A DNA stretch of 64,000 nucleotides from an uncultured Pseudomonadota bacterium (GTDB taxonomy: Bacteria; Myxococcota_A; UBA796; SXON01). Below are positions 9,261-16,192 of the stretch, piece by piece. The stretch covers positions 1-64,000 of the forward strand of contig CAIUMM010000072.1 in NCBI GenBank assembly GCA_903900265.1, written 5' to 3'. How positions within the stretch are numbered: position 1 is the first letter of the stretch; every line of letters begins with the position of its first letter. Position numbers and translations under genes: made by a program. Below the pieces are notes generated by a model. It had not been told where the DNA came from. It saw nothing but the letters and a program-made list of their open reading frames with translations, and ran no database searches.

Positions 9261-9728
9261 ATGAACGTCGACCCTGCTGCTGATTCTTCTGTTGTCACCG
9301 CTGCTGTCACCGCTGCCTACGAGGCCGCGTTGCCTGCGGACCCGCGCGTGGAGCGCAAGAAGATGTTCGGGATGCCCTGCGCGTTCGTGAACCGCCAAAT
9401 GTTCTTCGGGACGTTCGAAGCCACGGTCGTCGCGCGAGTCGGGCCGGATCGGGTGCGAGCGCTCGCCGCTCAGCCGGGGATGGGCGTGTTCATGCCGCAG
9501 GCGGCGCGTCCGTGGCATGACTACGTGCAGGTGGATGTCCGCGTCGCAGGGGCTGCGCTCCCTGCGCTCGCGCTCGAAGCCCTCGCATGGGCGTCCAAGC
9601 TGCCCGCTAAGGCGCTTCGACCGAAGCCGACCAAGGCGGAGAAGGCCGCGAAGGTGAAAGCGTCCAAGCAAAAAGCGGCCGCGGCGCGGGCGTCCGTGCC
9701 GGTGTCGGCGCAAGAAGTCGAAGACTAA
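9261..9728 (+). CDS. TfoX N-terminal domain protein
   Basis: 155 aa. The central part (RKKMFGMPCAFVNRQMFFG, then ARPWHDYVQVDVRV) matches the TfoX/Sxy N-terminal domain, a small alpha/beta fold found alone in many bacteria. In gammaproteobacteria TfoX regulates competence; as a stand-alone domain its role is not established. The C-terminus is a Lys/Ala-rich tail (KPTKAEKAAKVKASKQKAAA) that could bind nucleic acid. ATG 9261 was chosen because it begins the alignable region; upstream in-frame sequence overlaps the glucoamylase anchor. Confidence 0.75.
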   Translation: MNVDPAADSSVVTAAVTAAYEAALPADPRVERKKMFGMPCAFVNRQMFFGTFEATVVARVGPDRVRALAAQPGMGVFMPQAARPWHDYVQVDVRVAGAALPALALEALAWASKLPAKALRPKPTKAEKAAKVKASKQKAAAARASVPVSAQEVED

Positions 9729-9785
9729 GGCTGGTTTCTTCGGATGTGACGGCCCGGTTTGGACGATGCTGTCGGTGTTCTGAGT

Positions 9786-9807
9786 CGCGGGAATCCTCGT
9801 TCCCACG
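9786..9807. promoter_or_regulatory. Candidate activator-binding dyad 1
   Basis: Arms CGCGGGAA and TTCCCACG (7 of 8 paired) flank six bases. The core is GGGA-N8-TCCC, identical in core and spacing to the dyad at 9861-9884. Its centre is about 150 bp upstream of the predicted start at 9948, a usual range for sigma-54 enhancer sites. It could instead be a weak terminator hairpin for the TfoX gene, but no T-run follows. Confidence 0.5.
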
Positions 9808-9860
9808 AATAACAGTTGTTGAAGGGATATTACTCTACGATCAGCAAAACGATGCACTTT

Positions 9861-9884
9861 CGATGGGATCTCGATTTCCCATCG
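9861..9884. promoter_or_regulatory. Candidate activator-binding dyad 2
   Basis: Perfect 8-bp inverted repeat, CGATGGGA and TCCCATCG, around eight bases. It shares the GGGA-N8-TCCC core with dyad 1. Centre near -75 from the predicted start; the two centres are 76 bp apart, close to seven helical turns, so bound dimers could lie on one face of the helix. Confidence 0.55.
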
Positions 9885-9920
9885 CCTTTGAAAAAGTCGG
9901 CGTTGCTTGGTCGCGAAGGG

Positions 9921-9938
9921 TTGGCACGCTGCTTGCTT
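9921..9938 (+). promoter_or_regulatory. Consensus sigma-54 (RpoN) promoter
   Basis: TTGGCACGCTGCTTGCTT matches the -24/-12 consensus TTGGCACG-N4-TTGCWT at every fixed position, with correct GG-to-GC spacing (GG at 9923-9924, GC at 9935-9936). Predicted start of transcription is at about 9948, just before the first hairpins of the RNA. Sigma-54 promoters need an enhancer-binding ATPase, and the paired dyads upstream are suitable sites. Confidence 0.85.
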
Positions 9939-9947
9939 ACATGGTCT

Positions 9948-11274
9948 ACGACACCGGCGAAAGCCGAACGGTCGAAAGCCGAAAGGCGGGTTCGCAAGAA
10001 CCATCTTTGACGTACTGACTCCTTTGTCCGACTGTGAAAGCAGGCGGGTGCGAAGGAGCCCAAGCCCAAGGGAGCACCGGGCACGATGGACTGGAAACGG
10101 TCGGCGTGCAACGGACCCGACAATGGAGAAAAACCGCGAGGTTTGCAGCGCCCACAGAGAGGAAACTCTCGGCGGAAGCTGAACAGCGAGGCGGTAAGGC
10201 GGCTGGTGAACTTTCAGCGCGTGTGAACGCGGTGAACGCAGGTGAGATGGTCCTTCGGGATGACATCATCGGCGCGCTTCAAGGCACATCGCAAGGTGTG
10301 TGGCGGAGCGGGGTGACGGTCGGGCACGAGGCGTAAGCCTCGGCGCACGGACAACGAGCGTTGAAAGACGGTTCGGACTGTACGGCGTACAACGGCTATA
10401 GTCGGAGGGAAAGCTTCGAAGGGCAGAAAGCGCATCGCGGGAATCAGGCCATCTTCGGATGGACTGTGAAACGACGATGAACCCCAGGATCGTGAGCCGC
10501 TGCAACAGTGCGGACAAGATCAACGAGGAGTAAACCGGCGGAGTGGTGTGAAACCCCAAGGTCGGAACATGCGGGAAGCGTAGCGGCTGACCGACGAAGA
10601 TTCGGAGCAATCCGGGTTGGGAGTGGACTCGTTGGTTTGGGAGCGATGAAGGGGCAATCTTTGGAAAATGCAAGCAGAAGAAGCGCTTTACGCGGCAACG
10701 CGTAAAGGGTCACTGTCCGGGTTCCACCGGGCAGAGGGACGAGCACGCAGGGATTTCGGGAAACCGGGACGACTGCGATATCCGGGAGGCATCGCCGAAA
10801 GGCGACTGTTGAAGGGTTCCACCGAAAGGATGGACCACCGGACGTTCAAGGCCACGCAGGGCGGGTATGGATGTAAAAGCATCGATCACCGCTCGACGTC
10901 AGGGCGAGGTACACGCGGCGATGCCCGCTCCTTCGGGAGTGGACGAGTCGGACGGTGGCCTCGAACTCCGAGCAGAGGAATACGGATCTACACACTTCGG
11001 TGGGTAGGCCGTCGGAACCTCAGGCCGGGGAGCATCCAAGCCATACGGTGCCGCTGAAGTCGGGTTTTGTCCTGGCAGGTCAAACGTAGCAAATCTCGCG
11101 GACTGGATCGTGTCGCGCCTTCGGGTGCGGTCGCGGTTGCATGTCCCTTCTGAACTGCATTCGCGCGCGGCGCAGCTCTGAAAAGGGTAGCAAAGCGCGG
11201 GTATCCAAACCGTTCGAAAGAAGCTGGTATCGGCCCCTTGGGCGCGCAAGCGTCCGAGGGGCTTTCTTCTTTTT
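9948..11274 (+). ncRNA. Large structured RNA candidate (about 1.3 kb), family not recognised
   Basis: Bounded by a sigma-54 promoter and an intrinsic terminator, with no credible gene inside. Many stems end in GNRA loops: 9955-9966 GAAA, 9989-10002 GCAA, 10131-10144 GCGA, 10157-10170 GAAA, 10327-10342 GUAA, 10686-10707 a perfect 9-bp stem with GCAA, 10754-10769 GAAA, 10792-10805 GAAA. Others end in UUCG: 10251-10260, 10449-10462, 10927-10940, 10988-11007, 11115-11128. Another stem is 10498-10514. The 11-mer GGGTTCCACCG occurs at 10719 and 10814. The region is purine-rich and less GC-rich than its neighbours. I see no match to RNase P, tmRNA, 6S or SRP RNA. Its own promoter and terminator argue against an intron. 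Function unknown. Confidence 0.75.
11233..11274 (+). terminator. Strong intrinsic terminator of the large RNA
   Basis: A 13-bp stem (11233-11245 with 11250-11262, two G-U pairs) is closed by a GCAA loop and followed directly by TTTCTTCTTTTT (11263-11274). It lies 52 bases before the end of the convergent GMC oxidoreductase gene. Confidence 0.92.
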
Positions 11275-11326
11275 CGGCTTGGGCGCGGCGCCGGCTTTAG
11301 CTCCGCGCGGGCTTGACCCTCGCGAC

Positions 11327-12850
11327 CTACTTCAACGCGCCGGTAGCGACCTCCATCGCCATCGCCATGATCGTGTGCTGCGGGTTCACGCCGATGTTGT
11401 CCGGCAGCATCGAGGCGTCAGCGATGTACAGGCCGGTCCTGCCGTGCACGCGCCCTTCGGCGTCGCACACCGAAACGGAAGCATCTTTGCCCATGACGCA
11501 GCCACCGAACAGGTGCGACAGGATCGCCACGTAGGACCGCGGATCGAGCGGGGCGTTGGCGATGACGTCAAGCTGATCGGGGCGTAGGCTGTAGGGCAGG
11601 CCGTGGATGCCGGTCACGACCTCGCGCGCCCCCGCCGCGAAGTGCAGCTGCGCCACCCGAAGCATGCCGTCCCGGAACCGGCGCATGTCTTCGACATCGA
11701 GGCCATAGCGCACGACCGGCCTCCCGGTGAAGCTCACGTCTACGCGACCTGCGGTGCGCGCCCGCAGCGCGTGCACCCACATCGCGATGTGCCGGTACTG
11801 CTGGATGCGCTCCATCAGCACCCGCCCGCCGCCCGCGAGCCTCGAGATCGCCATCTCCATCGGGATCGAGAGCGTCTCCAACTTGAGGCCGCCATCCTTC
11901 CGAAAGCGCGTTGACGCCCAACCCTGAGTGACGCCGCGGTTCATGTCTACCGGCTCGTCGTACAAGCCGAAAACGCCGGTGCCTGGATGCGCGCGGAAGT
12001 TCGCGCCGACCGCTTTGTGGGTCAAGCCGCTCTTTCGCAGCAGCACCGGGCTCCACGTGGCCGAGGCCGCGACAAACACCCCCCGGCGGGCACGTGCGGT
12101 GAACGCTGCGCCGCGGGCTCGGGTCTGCGGGTGGTTGAAGTGGCCGGTGACGCCGATAGCGCGCGCCCCTTCGAACAGGATGCGCTCGGCCGCCGCGCAG
12201 GACAGAATCCCGCCGCCGCGCCTGAGGGTCTCCGGGATGTAGTTCAGGTTGGTGCTCTGCTTCTTCATCTCCGTGCAGCCCTGCAGGCATTGACCGCTGC
12301 CGATGCACCCTTTCGCGTACCGCCGGATGACGTGCCCGTCGTAGCCTGCGGCGGCGTCGCCCTTCAGCGCGAGCTCATTCGATCGCCCCATCGCTTCGGG
12401 GCCGGTCTCGGCGACGCAAAGCTCGGTCTCCAGCTGGTCCTGCCAGCGCCAGAGGCGCTCGGCGAACTGTCCGCCTCCGCCGTCCCCGATCCCGAAGTTT
12501 CGCTGCCACTCGTCGAAGATGTCCGAGGGCGTACGCACGCAGATCGCCGAGTTGATCACCGTGGTCCCGCCGACCACGCGCGCCTGAACCACCGGCCACA
12601 ACGCGGGCCCGCGGGTGATCGTCGCTCCCCAGTCGTCCATCATGTCGCGCAGCGCGCCGTAGGTGCTGTGCGCGTAGTCGTGGGGATCGCGCCAAGGCCC
12701 GGCCTCGACGACGATGACCGTGGCCCCGCCGCGCGCGAGGGTGACCGCCGCTGCCGCCCCGCCTGCGCCCGAGCCGACCACCACGTAGTCGGCTTCTACG
12801 ATCACTTCGCTGCCGCGGGGCTGAAATGCGGTGTGGGAGTTGGGCTTCAT
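11327..12850 (-). CDS. GMC-family FAD oxidoreductase
   Basis: 507 aa. The N-terminus has the dinucleotide-binding motif VVVGSGAGGAAAAVTLARGG, followed by VVEAGPW, typical of GMC alcohol/glucose oxidoreductases. VQARVVGGTTVINSAICVR is the GMC signature region. Cysteines near residue 180 (CIGSGQCLQGC) recall the Fe-S-like or disulfide insertion of a cholesterol-oxidase-like subset. The C-terminus carries GVNPQHTIMAMA, with the usual His/Asn area. Oxidises an alcohol or sterol; the substrate is unknown. ATG 12850 overlaps the stop of the upstream small membrane protein, so the two are co-translated. The reading frame extends further upstream, but that part overlaps the partner gene. Confidence 0.85.
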   Translation of the reverse strand: MKPNSHTAFQPRGSEVIVEADYVVVGSGAGGAAAAVTLARGGATVIVVEAGPWRDPHDYAHSTYGALRDMMDDWGATITRGPALWPVVQARVVGGTTVINSAICVRTPSDIFDEWQRNFGIGDGGGGQFAERLWRWQDQLETELCVAETGPEAMGRSNELALKGDAAAGYDGHVIRRYAKGCIGSGQCLQGCTEMKKQSTNLNYIPETLRRGGGILSCAAAERILFEGARAIGVTGHFNHPQTRARGAAFTARARRGVFVAASATWSPVLLRKSGLTHKAVGANFRAHPGTGVFGLYDEPVDMNRGVTQGWASTRFRKDGGLKLETLSIPMEMAISRLAGGGRVLMERIQQYRHIAMWVHALRARTAGRVDVSFTGRPVVRYGLDVEDMRRFRDGMLRVAQLHFAAGAREVVTGIHGLPYSLRPDQLDVIANAPLDPRSYVAILSHLFGGCVMGKDASVSVCDAEGRVHGRTGLYIADASMLPDNIGVNPQHTIMAMAMEVATGALK

Positions 12851-13215
12851 GTGGTGCGGAACGTGCCCGGATCTACCGGGTAAGCAGCGAGGTTGAAGTG
12901 CGAGCGCACCGAAGGATGCTGGCCCCAGCACATGCTGGCGTACATCTTGAGCAGGAACACCGCCTGACGAAGCAGGTAGATGCGCGTCGACGTCAGCGCG
13001 AGGATGTGACGGTCGCGGGCGTTCGCGCCCAGCAGCAGCGCCGGGAGCGGCACGCCGAGCGTCACCACGGGCGTCACCAACCAGAGCAAGGCGGCGAGGC
13101 ACAAGCCGACCCACGTGAGCGCGGTGGTCTCGGCGCGCAGCTTGGTCAGAAACGCGTCGATGTCGCAGTCTCCGACGCCAGGAAGCGCGCCGCTCGCGGG
13201 CATCAGGTCGCACAT
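12847..13215 (-). CDS. Small two-helix membrane protein upstream of the GMC oxidoreductase
   Basis: About 122 aa. Two hydrophobic stretches (WVGLCLAALLWLVTPVVTLGVPLPALLLG) are followed by a conserved-looking tail (YLLRQAVFLLKMYASMCWGQHPSVRSHFNL). It overlaps the oxidoreductase start by four bases. A membrane-anchoring or electron-transfer subunit for the oxidoreductase is a reasonable inference, not shown. Start unclear: TTG 13239, ATG 13215 or ATG 13203. Confidence 0.65.
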   Translation of the reverse strand: MCDLMPASGALPGVGDCDIDAFLTKLRAETTALTWVGLCLAALLWLVTPVVTLGVPLPALLLGANARDRHILALTSTRIYLLRQAVFLLKMYASMCWGQHPSVRSHFNLAAYPVDPGTFRTT

Positions 13216-13308
13216 GGCGGGTCGGATGAGCCAGATCAACGCGGTGCCGGGATGGAGGTTTTCGAGGCTGAGGGAGGAGGCCGTGCGGAGCCTAGCCCGG
13301 CGCTACGG

Positions 13309-13356
13309 TGCGCGGTAGCGTTGGGGTTACAGATGCGCGGTAGCGTTGGGGTTACA
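13309..13356 (+). repeat. Tandem 23-bp direct repeat containing the promoter element
   Basis: The 23-base unit (begins TGCGCGGTAG, ends GGGGTTACA) occurs at 13309-13331 and 13334-13356, a 25-bp period. The TACA at the end of the second copy forms the -10-like TACAAG before ATG 13365, so a promoter has been duplicated. Confidence 0.85.
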
Positions 13357-13358
13357 AG
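13353..13358 (+). promoter_or_regulatory. -10-like TACAAG, six bases before ATG 13365
   Basis: TACAAG, then GCAGGC, then ATG. Leaderless arrangement; the upstream repeat copy carries a related TACAGA. Confidence 0.4.
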
Positions 13359-13364
13359 GCAGGC

Positions 13365-14081
13365 ATGCTCCTGCTCCTTCTTGGCTGTATTCCTTCGTCC
13401 TCGGTCCTCACTCCGGGATCCGTGCCCGACGCACCGGGTCAGGGCGCCGCCGCGTACTGCGAAGAAGCGGGTCGCGCAGCGGTCGCGGACCCCACGGTTC
13501 CCGCCGATGGGTTTGCTTTTTCTGCGGCGGAGGTGCTGGGCGCCTTCGCGATCCCGTGGACGGGCACGTGGTCCCCGTACGCGGGTCCCGGCGGCACCGC
13601 GGATGTGAGCCTGCTGTGGTCCGACGGCGCGATCGCCGCGGTCACCTACGCGATGAACGAACCCGACTCCGGCTCCATGGCGCAAGGCGCGCCGTCCGCT
13701 GATTGCCCGTCACGCTACGAGATCGACCTGCTGCTGTCGGTCGCGACCGACGATGGCCTGCTCGCTGAGGCCGTGAACACCACGCTCGTCGCGTCAAGCG
13801 CGGCCGCGGTGAGCGTTGACGCGTCGGTGGACCTCGCGTCGGTGGGCGGAACGACGCGCCCGGCGGCGTGGGACCCTGCGGATTGGCCGGTCAACACGCT
13901 GTCGCTCGACGGCTACGGCGACGGCGCGGCGCTGACCCTCTCGGTGGGTTGGCAGGCCGCTTCGGGCGCGCGCGGGCCGGAGCTCGACACCGCGTCGGGC
14001 GGCGGCACGGTAGAGACGGGGACCACCGAGCCGTCGGGCATGACCGAAGGCGTTGGCTCGATGTCGCTGACCCCGCGGTAG
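13365..14081 (+). CDS. Secreted lipoprotein of unknown function
   Basis: 238 aa. It begins MLLLLLGCIPSSS, a very short signal peptide with lipobox LLGC. The rest is an all-beta-looking secreted domain with paired Cys (AAYCEEAG, ADCPSR) and a Thr/Gly-rich C-terminal tail (SGGGTVETGTTEPSGM). No family recognised. Followed five bases later by the radical SAM gene, so possibly co-transcribed. Confidence 0.65.
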   Translation: MLLLLLGCIPSSSVLTPGSVPDAPGQGAAAYCEEAGRAAVADPTVPADGFAFSAAEVLGAFAIPWTGTWSPYAGPGGTADVSLLWSDGAIAAVTYAMNEPDSGSMAQGAPSADCPSRYEIDLLLSVATDDGLLAEAVNTTLVASSAAAVSVDASVDLASVGGTTRPAAWDPADWPVNTLSLDGYGDGAALTLSVGWQAASGARGPELDTASGGGTVETGTTEPSGMTEGVGSMSLTPR

Positions 14082-14086
14082 TCGTC

Positions 14087-14956
14087 ATGCGCTACCTCGG
14101 TAAGCTCTATCGGCCGCCGTCGGAGTCCGACGCGTACATCCTACAAGCGACGATCGGCTGCAGCTGGAACCGCTGCACCTACTGCGACATGTACTCCGAC
14201 AAGGAGTTCCGTGTCCGTCCGCTTCAGGAGTCCCTGGATGACATCGACGCTGCGGCGCGAATGTACGGCAGCAACGTCCAAAAAGTGTTCATCGCCGACG
14301 GCGACGCGCTGGTGCTGGACACCGAACACTGGTTGGCGCTGCTCGAGCGTTGCCGGCAGCGCTTCCCGAAGCTGCGGCGGGTCAGCAGCTACGCGATGGC
14401 GCGGAACATCCTCGCAAAAACCGACATAGAGCTTGGGCAGTTGCGCGACGCTGGGCTCACGACCCTGTATATCGGCCCGGAGTCCGGCGACGACGTGACG
14501 CTCCGCCGCATCGCCAAGGGCGACAACGCCGAAGCGCACGTGCAGGCCGCGCAAAAAGCGCACGACGCAGGCATGGAGCTGTCGGTGATCGCGCTGTTGG
14601 GCATCGCGATGGACCGCAGCGAGGCGCACGCTGCAGCGACGGCCGCGCTGGTGACGGCGATGAACCCCGAGTATTTTGCGGCGCTCACCGTCACGGTCGT
14701 GCCGGGGACGCCGCTGTCGCGGCTGCACGAGCGGGGCCGCTTCGAGGTGCCGGCGGTGCCTGAGCTGCTGCGGGAGCTGCGTACGATGGTGGCGCTCGCT
14801 CGTCCCACGTCGGCGCTTTTCCGAACCAACCACGCCAGCAACTACCTGCCTTTGGGCGGCCGATTGCCGGAAGACCGGGATCGCATCGTCGCGTTGATCG
14901 ACAAGGCCATCGCGGGTCAGATCCCGCTGCGCCGGGAGTCGTCGCGGGGCTTGTAG
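14087..14956 (+). CDS. Radical SAM protein
   Basis: 289 aa. ATIGCSWNRCTYCDMY near residue 25 supplies the cluster cysteines with spacing C-x4-C-x2-C rather than the commoner C-x3-C-x2-C. The pattern fits the COG1032-like group with an NRCTYC motif. Later blocks (YIGPESGDDVTLRRIAKG; VVPGTPL) are usual for this SAM barrel. The reaction cannot be deduced. ATG 14087 gives MRYLGKLYRPPSE, a natural N-terminus for the group. Confidence 0.8.
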   Translation: MRYLGKLYRPPSESDAYILQATIGCSWNRCTYCDMYSDKEFRVRPLQESLDDIDAAARMYGSNVQKVFIADGDALVLDTEHWLALLERCRQRFPKLRRVSSYAMARNILAKTDIELGQLRDAGLTTLYIGPESGDDVTLRRIAKGDNAEAHVQAAQKAHDAGMELSVIALLGIAMDRSEAHAAATAALVTAMNPEYFAALTVTVVPGTPLSRLHERGRFEVPAVPELLRELRTMVALARPTSALFRTNHASNYLPLGGRLPEDRDRIVALIDKAIAGQIPLRRESSRGL

Positions 14957-14968
14957 CTGGATTCAGAT

Positions 14969-14974
14969 TACAAC
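14969..14974 (+). promoter_or_regulatory. -10-like TACAAC, six bases before ATG 14981
   Basis: TACAAC, then GGATCG, then ATG. No Shine-Dalgarno sequence lies between. Confidence 0.4.
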
Positions 14975-14980
14975 GGATCG

Positions 14981-16192
14981 ATGTCCTTGCTGATCGCGTT
15001 GCTCTCCCTCCCGCTGGCTGCCGCGCACGACCTTGCGATCCAGCACGCCACCGTGCTCACCGCGGCCGGGCCGGCGATCGTCGATGGCACTGTGATCGTG
15101 CACGATGGCGTCATCGCCGCGGTCGGGGTGGGCGTTCCGGTTCCGGCCGGCGCAGAGATACTCGATGCGACCGGCAAGTTTCTGATTCCGGGCATCATCG
15201 ACCCGCACTCCCACATGGGCGACTACTCCTGGCCCGACGGCGGAGGCCATGGGGACGGCAACGAAGCGACCGAGCCGTTTACGCCGCGGGTCTGGGCGGG
15301 CGACAGCGTCGATCTGGAGGACCCGGCGTTTGCGTTGGCGCGGGCGGGCGGCGTGACGACGATCCAGGTGCTGCCGGGATCGGCGAACCTGATCGGCGGT
15401 CGGTCGGTGGTGCTGAAGCTGCGGCCGCGCCGCTTGCTGGATCAGATGATTTTTGCCGCGGCGCCGGCGGGCATCAAGATGGCGATCGGTGAGAACCCCA
15501 AGCGCGTCTACGGCAACGCCACCGACGACGACCAGATCCAGACGCGCATGGGGGAATTCGCCGCCCTACGAGCCGAGTTTCAGGCGGCGCTCGACTACCG
15601 GGAGGCGCGCAAGCGTGCCAGTCCCCCGCCGCGGGACCTTGATCTGGACGTCTTGCTCGACGTCATCGACGACAAGATCCTCGTGCACCTCCACTGCTAC
15701 GAGACCAACGACATCCTCGGTTTTTACCGGATCGCCGATCAGTTTGGCTTTCACATCCAGAGCCTTCAGCACGGGCTCGAGGCCTACAAGGTCCGCGACG
15801 TCGTGAAGGCGCACGGCACCATGCTCGCGACGTTCTCGGATTGGTGGGGCTTCAAGCTGGAGAGTTGGGATGCGATCCCGCAGAACGCCGTGCTCGCCAC
15901 CCAAGCGGGCATCCCGGTCTCTATCCACTCGGATTCAGCGAGCTTTGTGCAGCGCCTCAACCTTGAGGCCGCGAAGATGATCCGCTACGGATGGACCGAA
16001 GACGACGCCTTGAAGAGCGTGACGCTGTGGCCGGCGATGATGCTCGGCGTGCAGGCGCGGGTCGGGTCCATCGAGGTCGGCAAGGACGCAGACCTCGTGC
16101 TCTACGACAAGGACCCCTTTTCGGTGTACGCGCGGGTCCAGCGAACGTGGATCGACGGCGAGCTGGTCTACGACCGGGCGGAGGCCCAATGA
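14981..16192 (+). CDS. Metal-dependent amidohydrolase, exported
   Basis: 403 aa with a signal peptide (MSLLIALLSLPLAAAHD). FLIPGIIDPHSHMG near residue 65 is the HxH metal motif of the amidohydrolase superfamily (imidazolonepropionase-like). Later His residues (LVHLHCYE, SLQHGLEA) and the terminal Asp (PVSIHSDSASF) complete a metal site. Likely a periplasmic peptidase/amidase-type hydrolase; substrate unknown. The stop overlaps the start of a second amidohydrolase-like gene that lacks these residues, suggesting a paired complex. Confidence 0.85.
   Translation: MSLLIALLSLPLAAAHDLAIQHATVLTAAGPAIVDGTVIVHDGVIAAVGVGVPVPAGAEILDATGKFLIPGIIDPHSHMGDYSWPDGGGHGDGNEATEPFTPRVWAGDSVDLEDPAFALARAGGVTTIQVLPGSANLIGGRSVVLKLRPRRLLDQMIFAAAPAGIKMAIGENPKRVYGNATDDDQIQTRMGEFAALRAEFQAALDYREARKRASPPPRDLDLDVLLDVIDDKILVHLHCYETNDILGFYRIADQFGFHIQSLQHGLEAYKVRDVVKAHGTMLATFSDWWGFKLESWDAIPQNAVLATQAGIPVSIHSDSASFVQRLNLEAAKMIRYGWTEDDALKSVTLWPAMMLGVQARVGSIEVGKDADLVLYDKDPFSVYARVQRTWIDGELVYDRAEAQ

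Larger units (their letters stand above)
9729..9920 (+). other. Intergenic control region upstream of the large RNA
   Basis: No credible gene. The stretch is richer in A and T than its flanks and holds two dyads with the same core (listed separately). The small overlapping reading frames here have no ribosome-binding site, no recognisable protein features, and run through the sigma-54 promoter. Confidence 0.6.

Noticed and set aside
10034-11057. Small reading frames of about 100-130 codons inside the RNA region (10034-10336, 10668-11057 and minus-strand ones)
   Set aside because: No ribosome-binding site, no protein family pattern, odd composition, and they run straight through the hairpins; they are by-products of a stop-poor sequence.
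9948-11274. Group II or group I intron, including a GTGCG at 10049 and a CTATAGTC near 10396
   Set aside because: I could not find a credible domain V (34-base hairpin with the AGC triad) or a paired P7/P3 core, and an intron would not need its own sigma-54 promoter and intrinsic terminator. A covariance search would settle this.
9948-11274. RNase P RNA, tmRNA, 6S or SRP RNA
   Set aside because: Expected conserved sequences (GAGGAAAGTCC of RNase P, the tRNA-like CCA end of tmRNA) are absent and the length is wrong.
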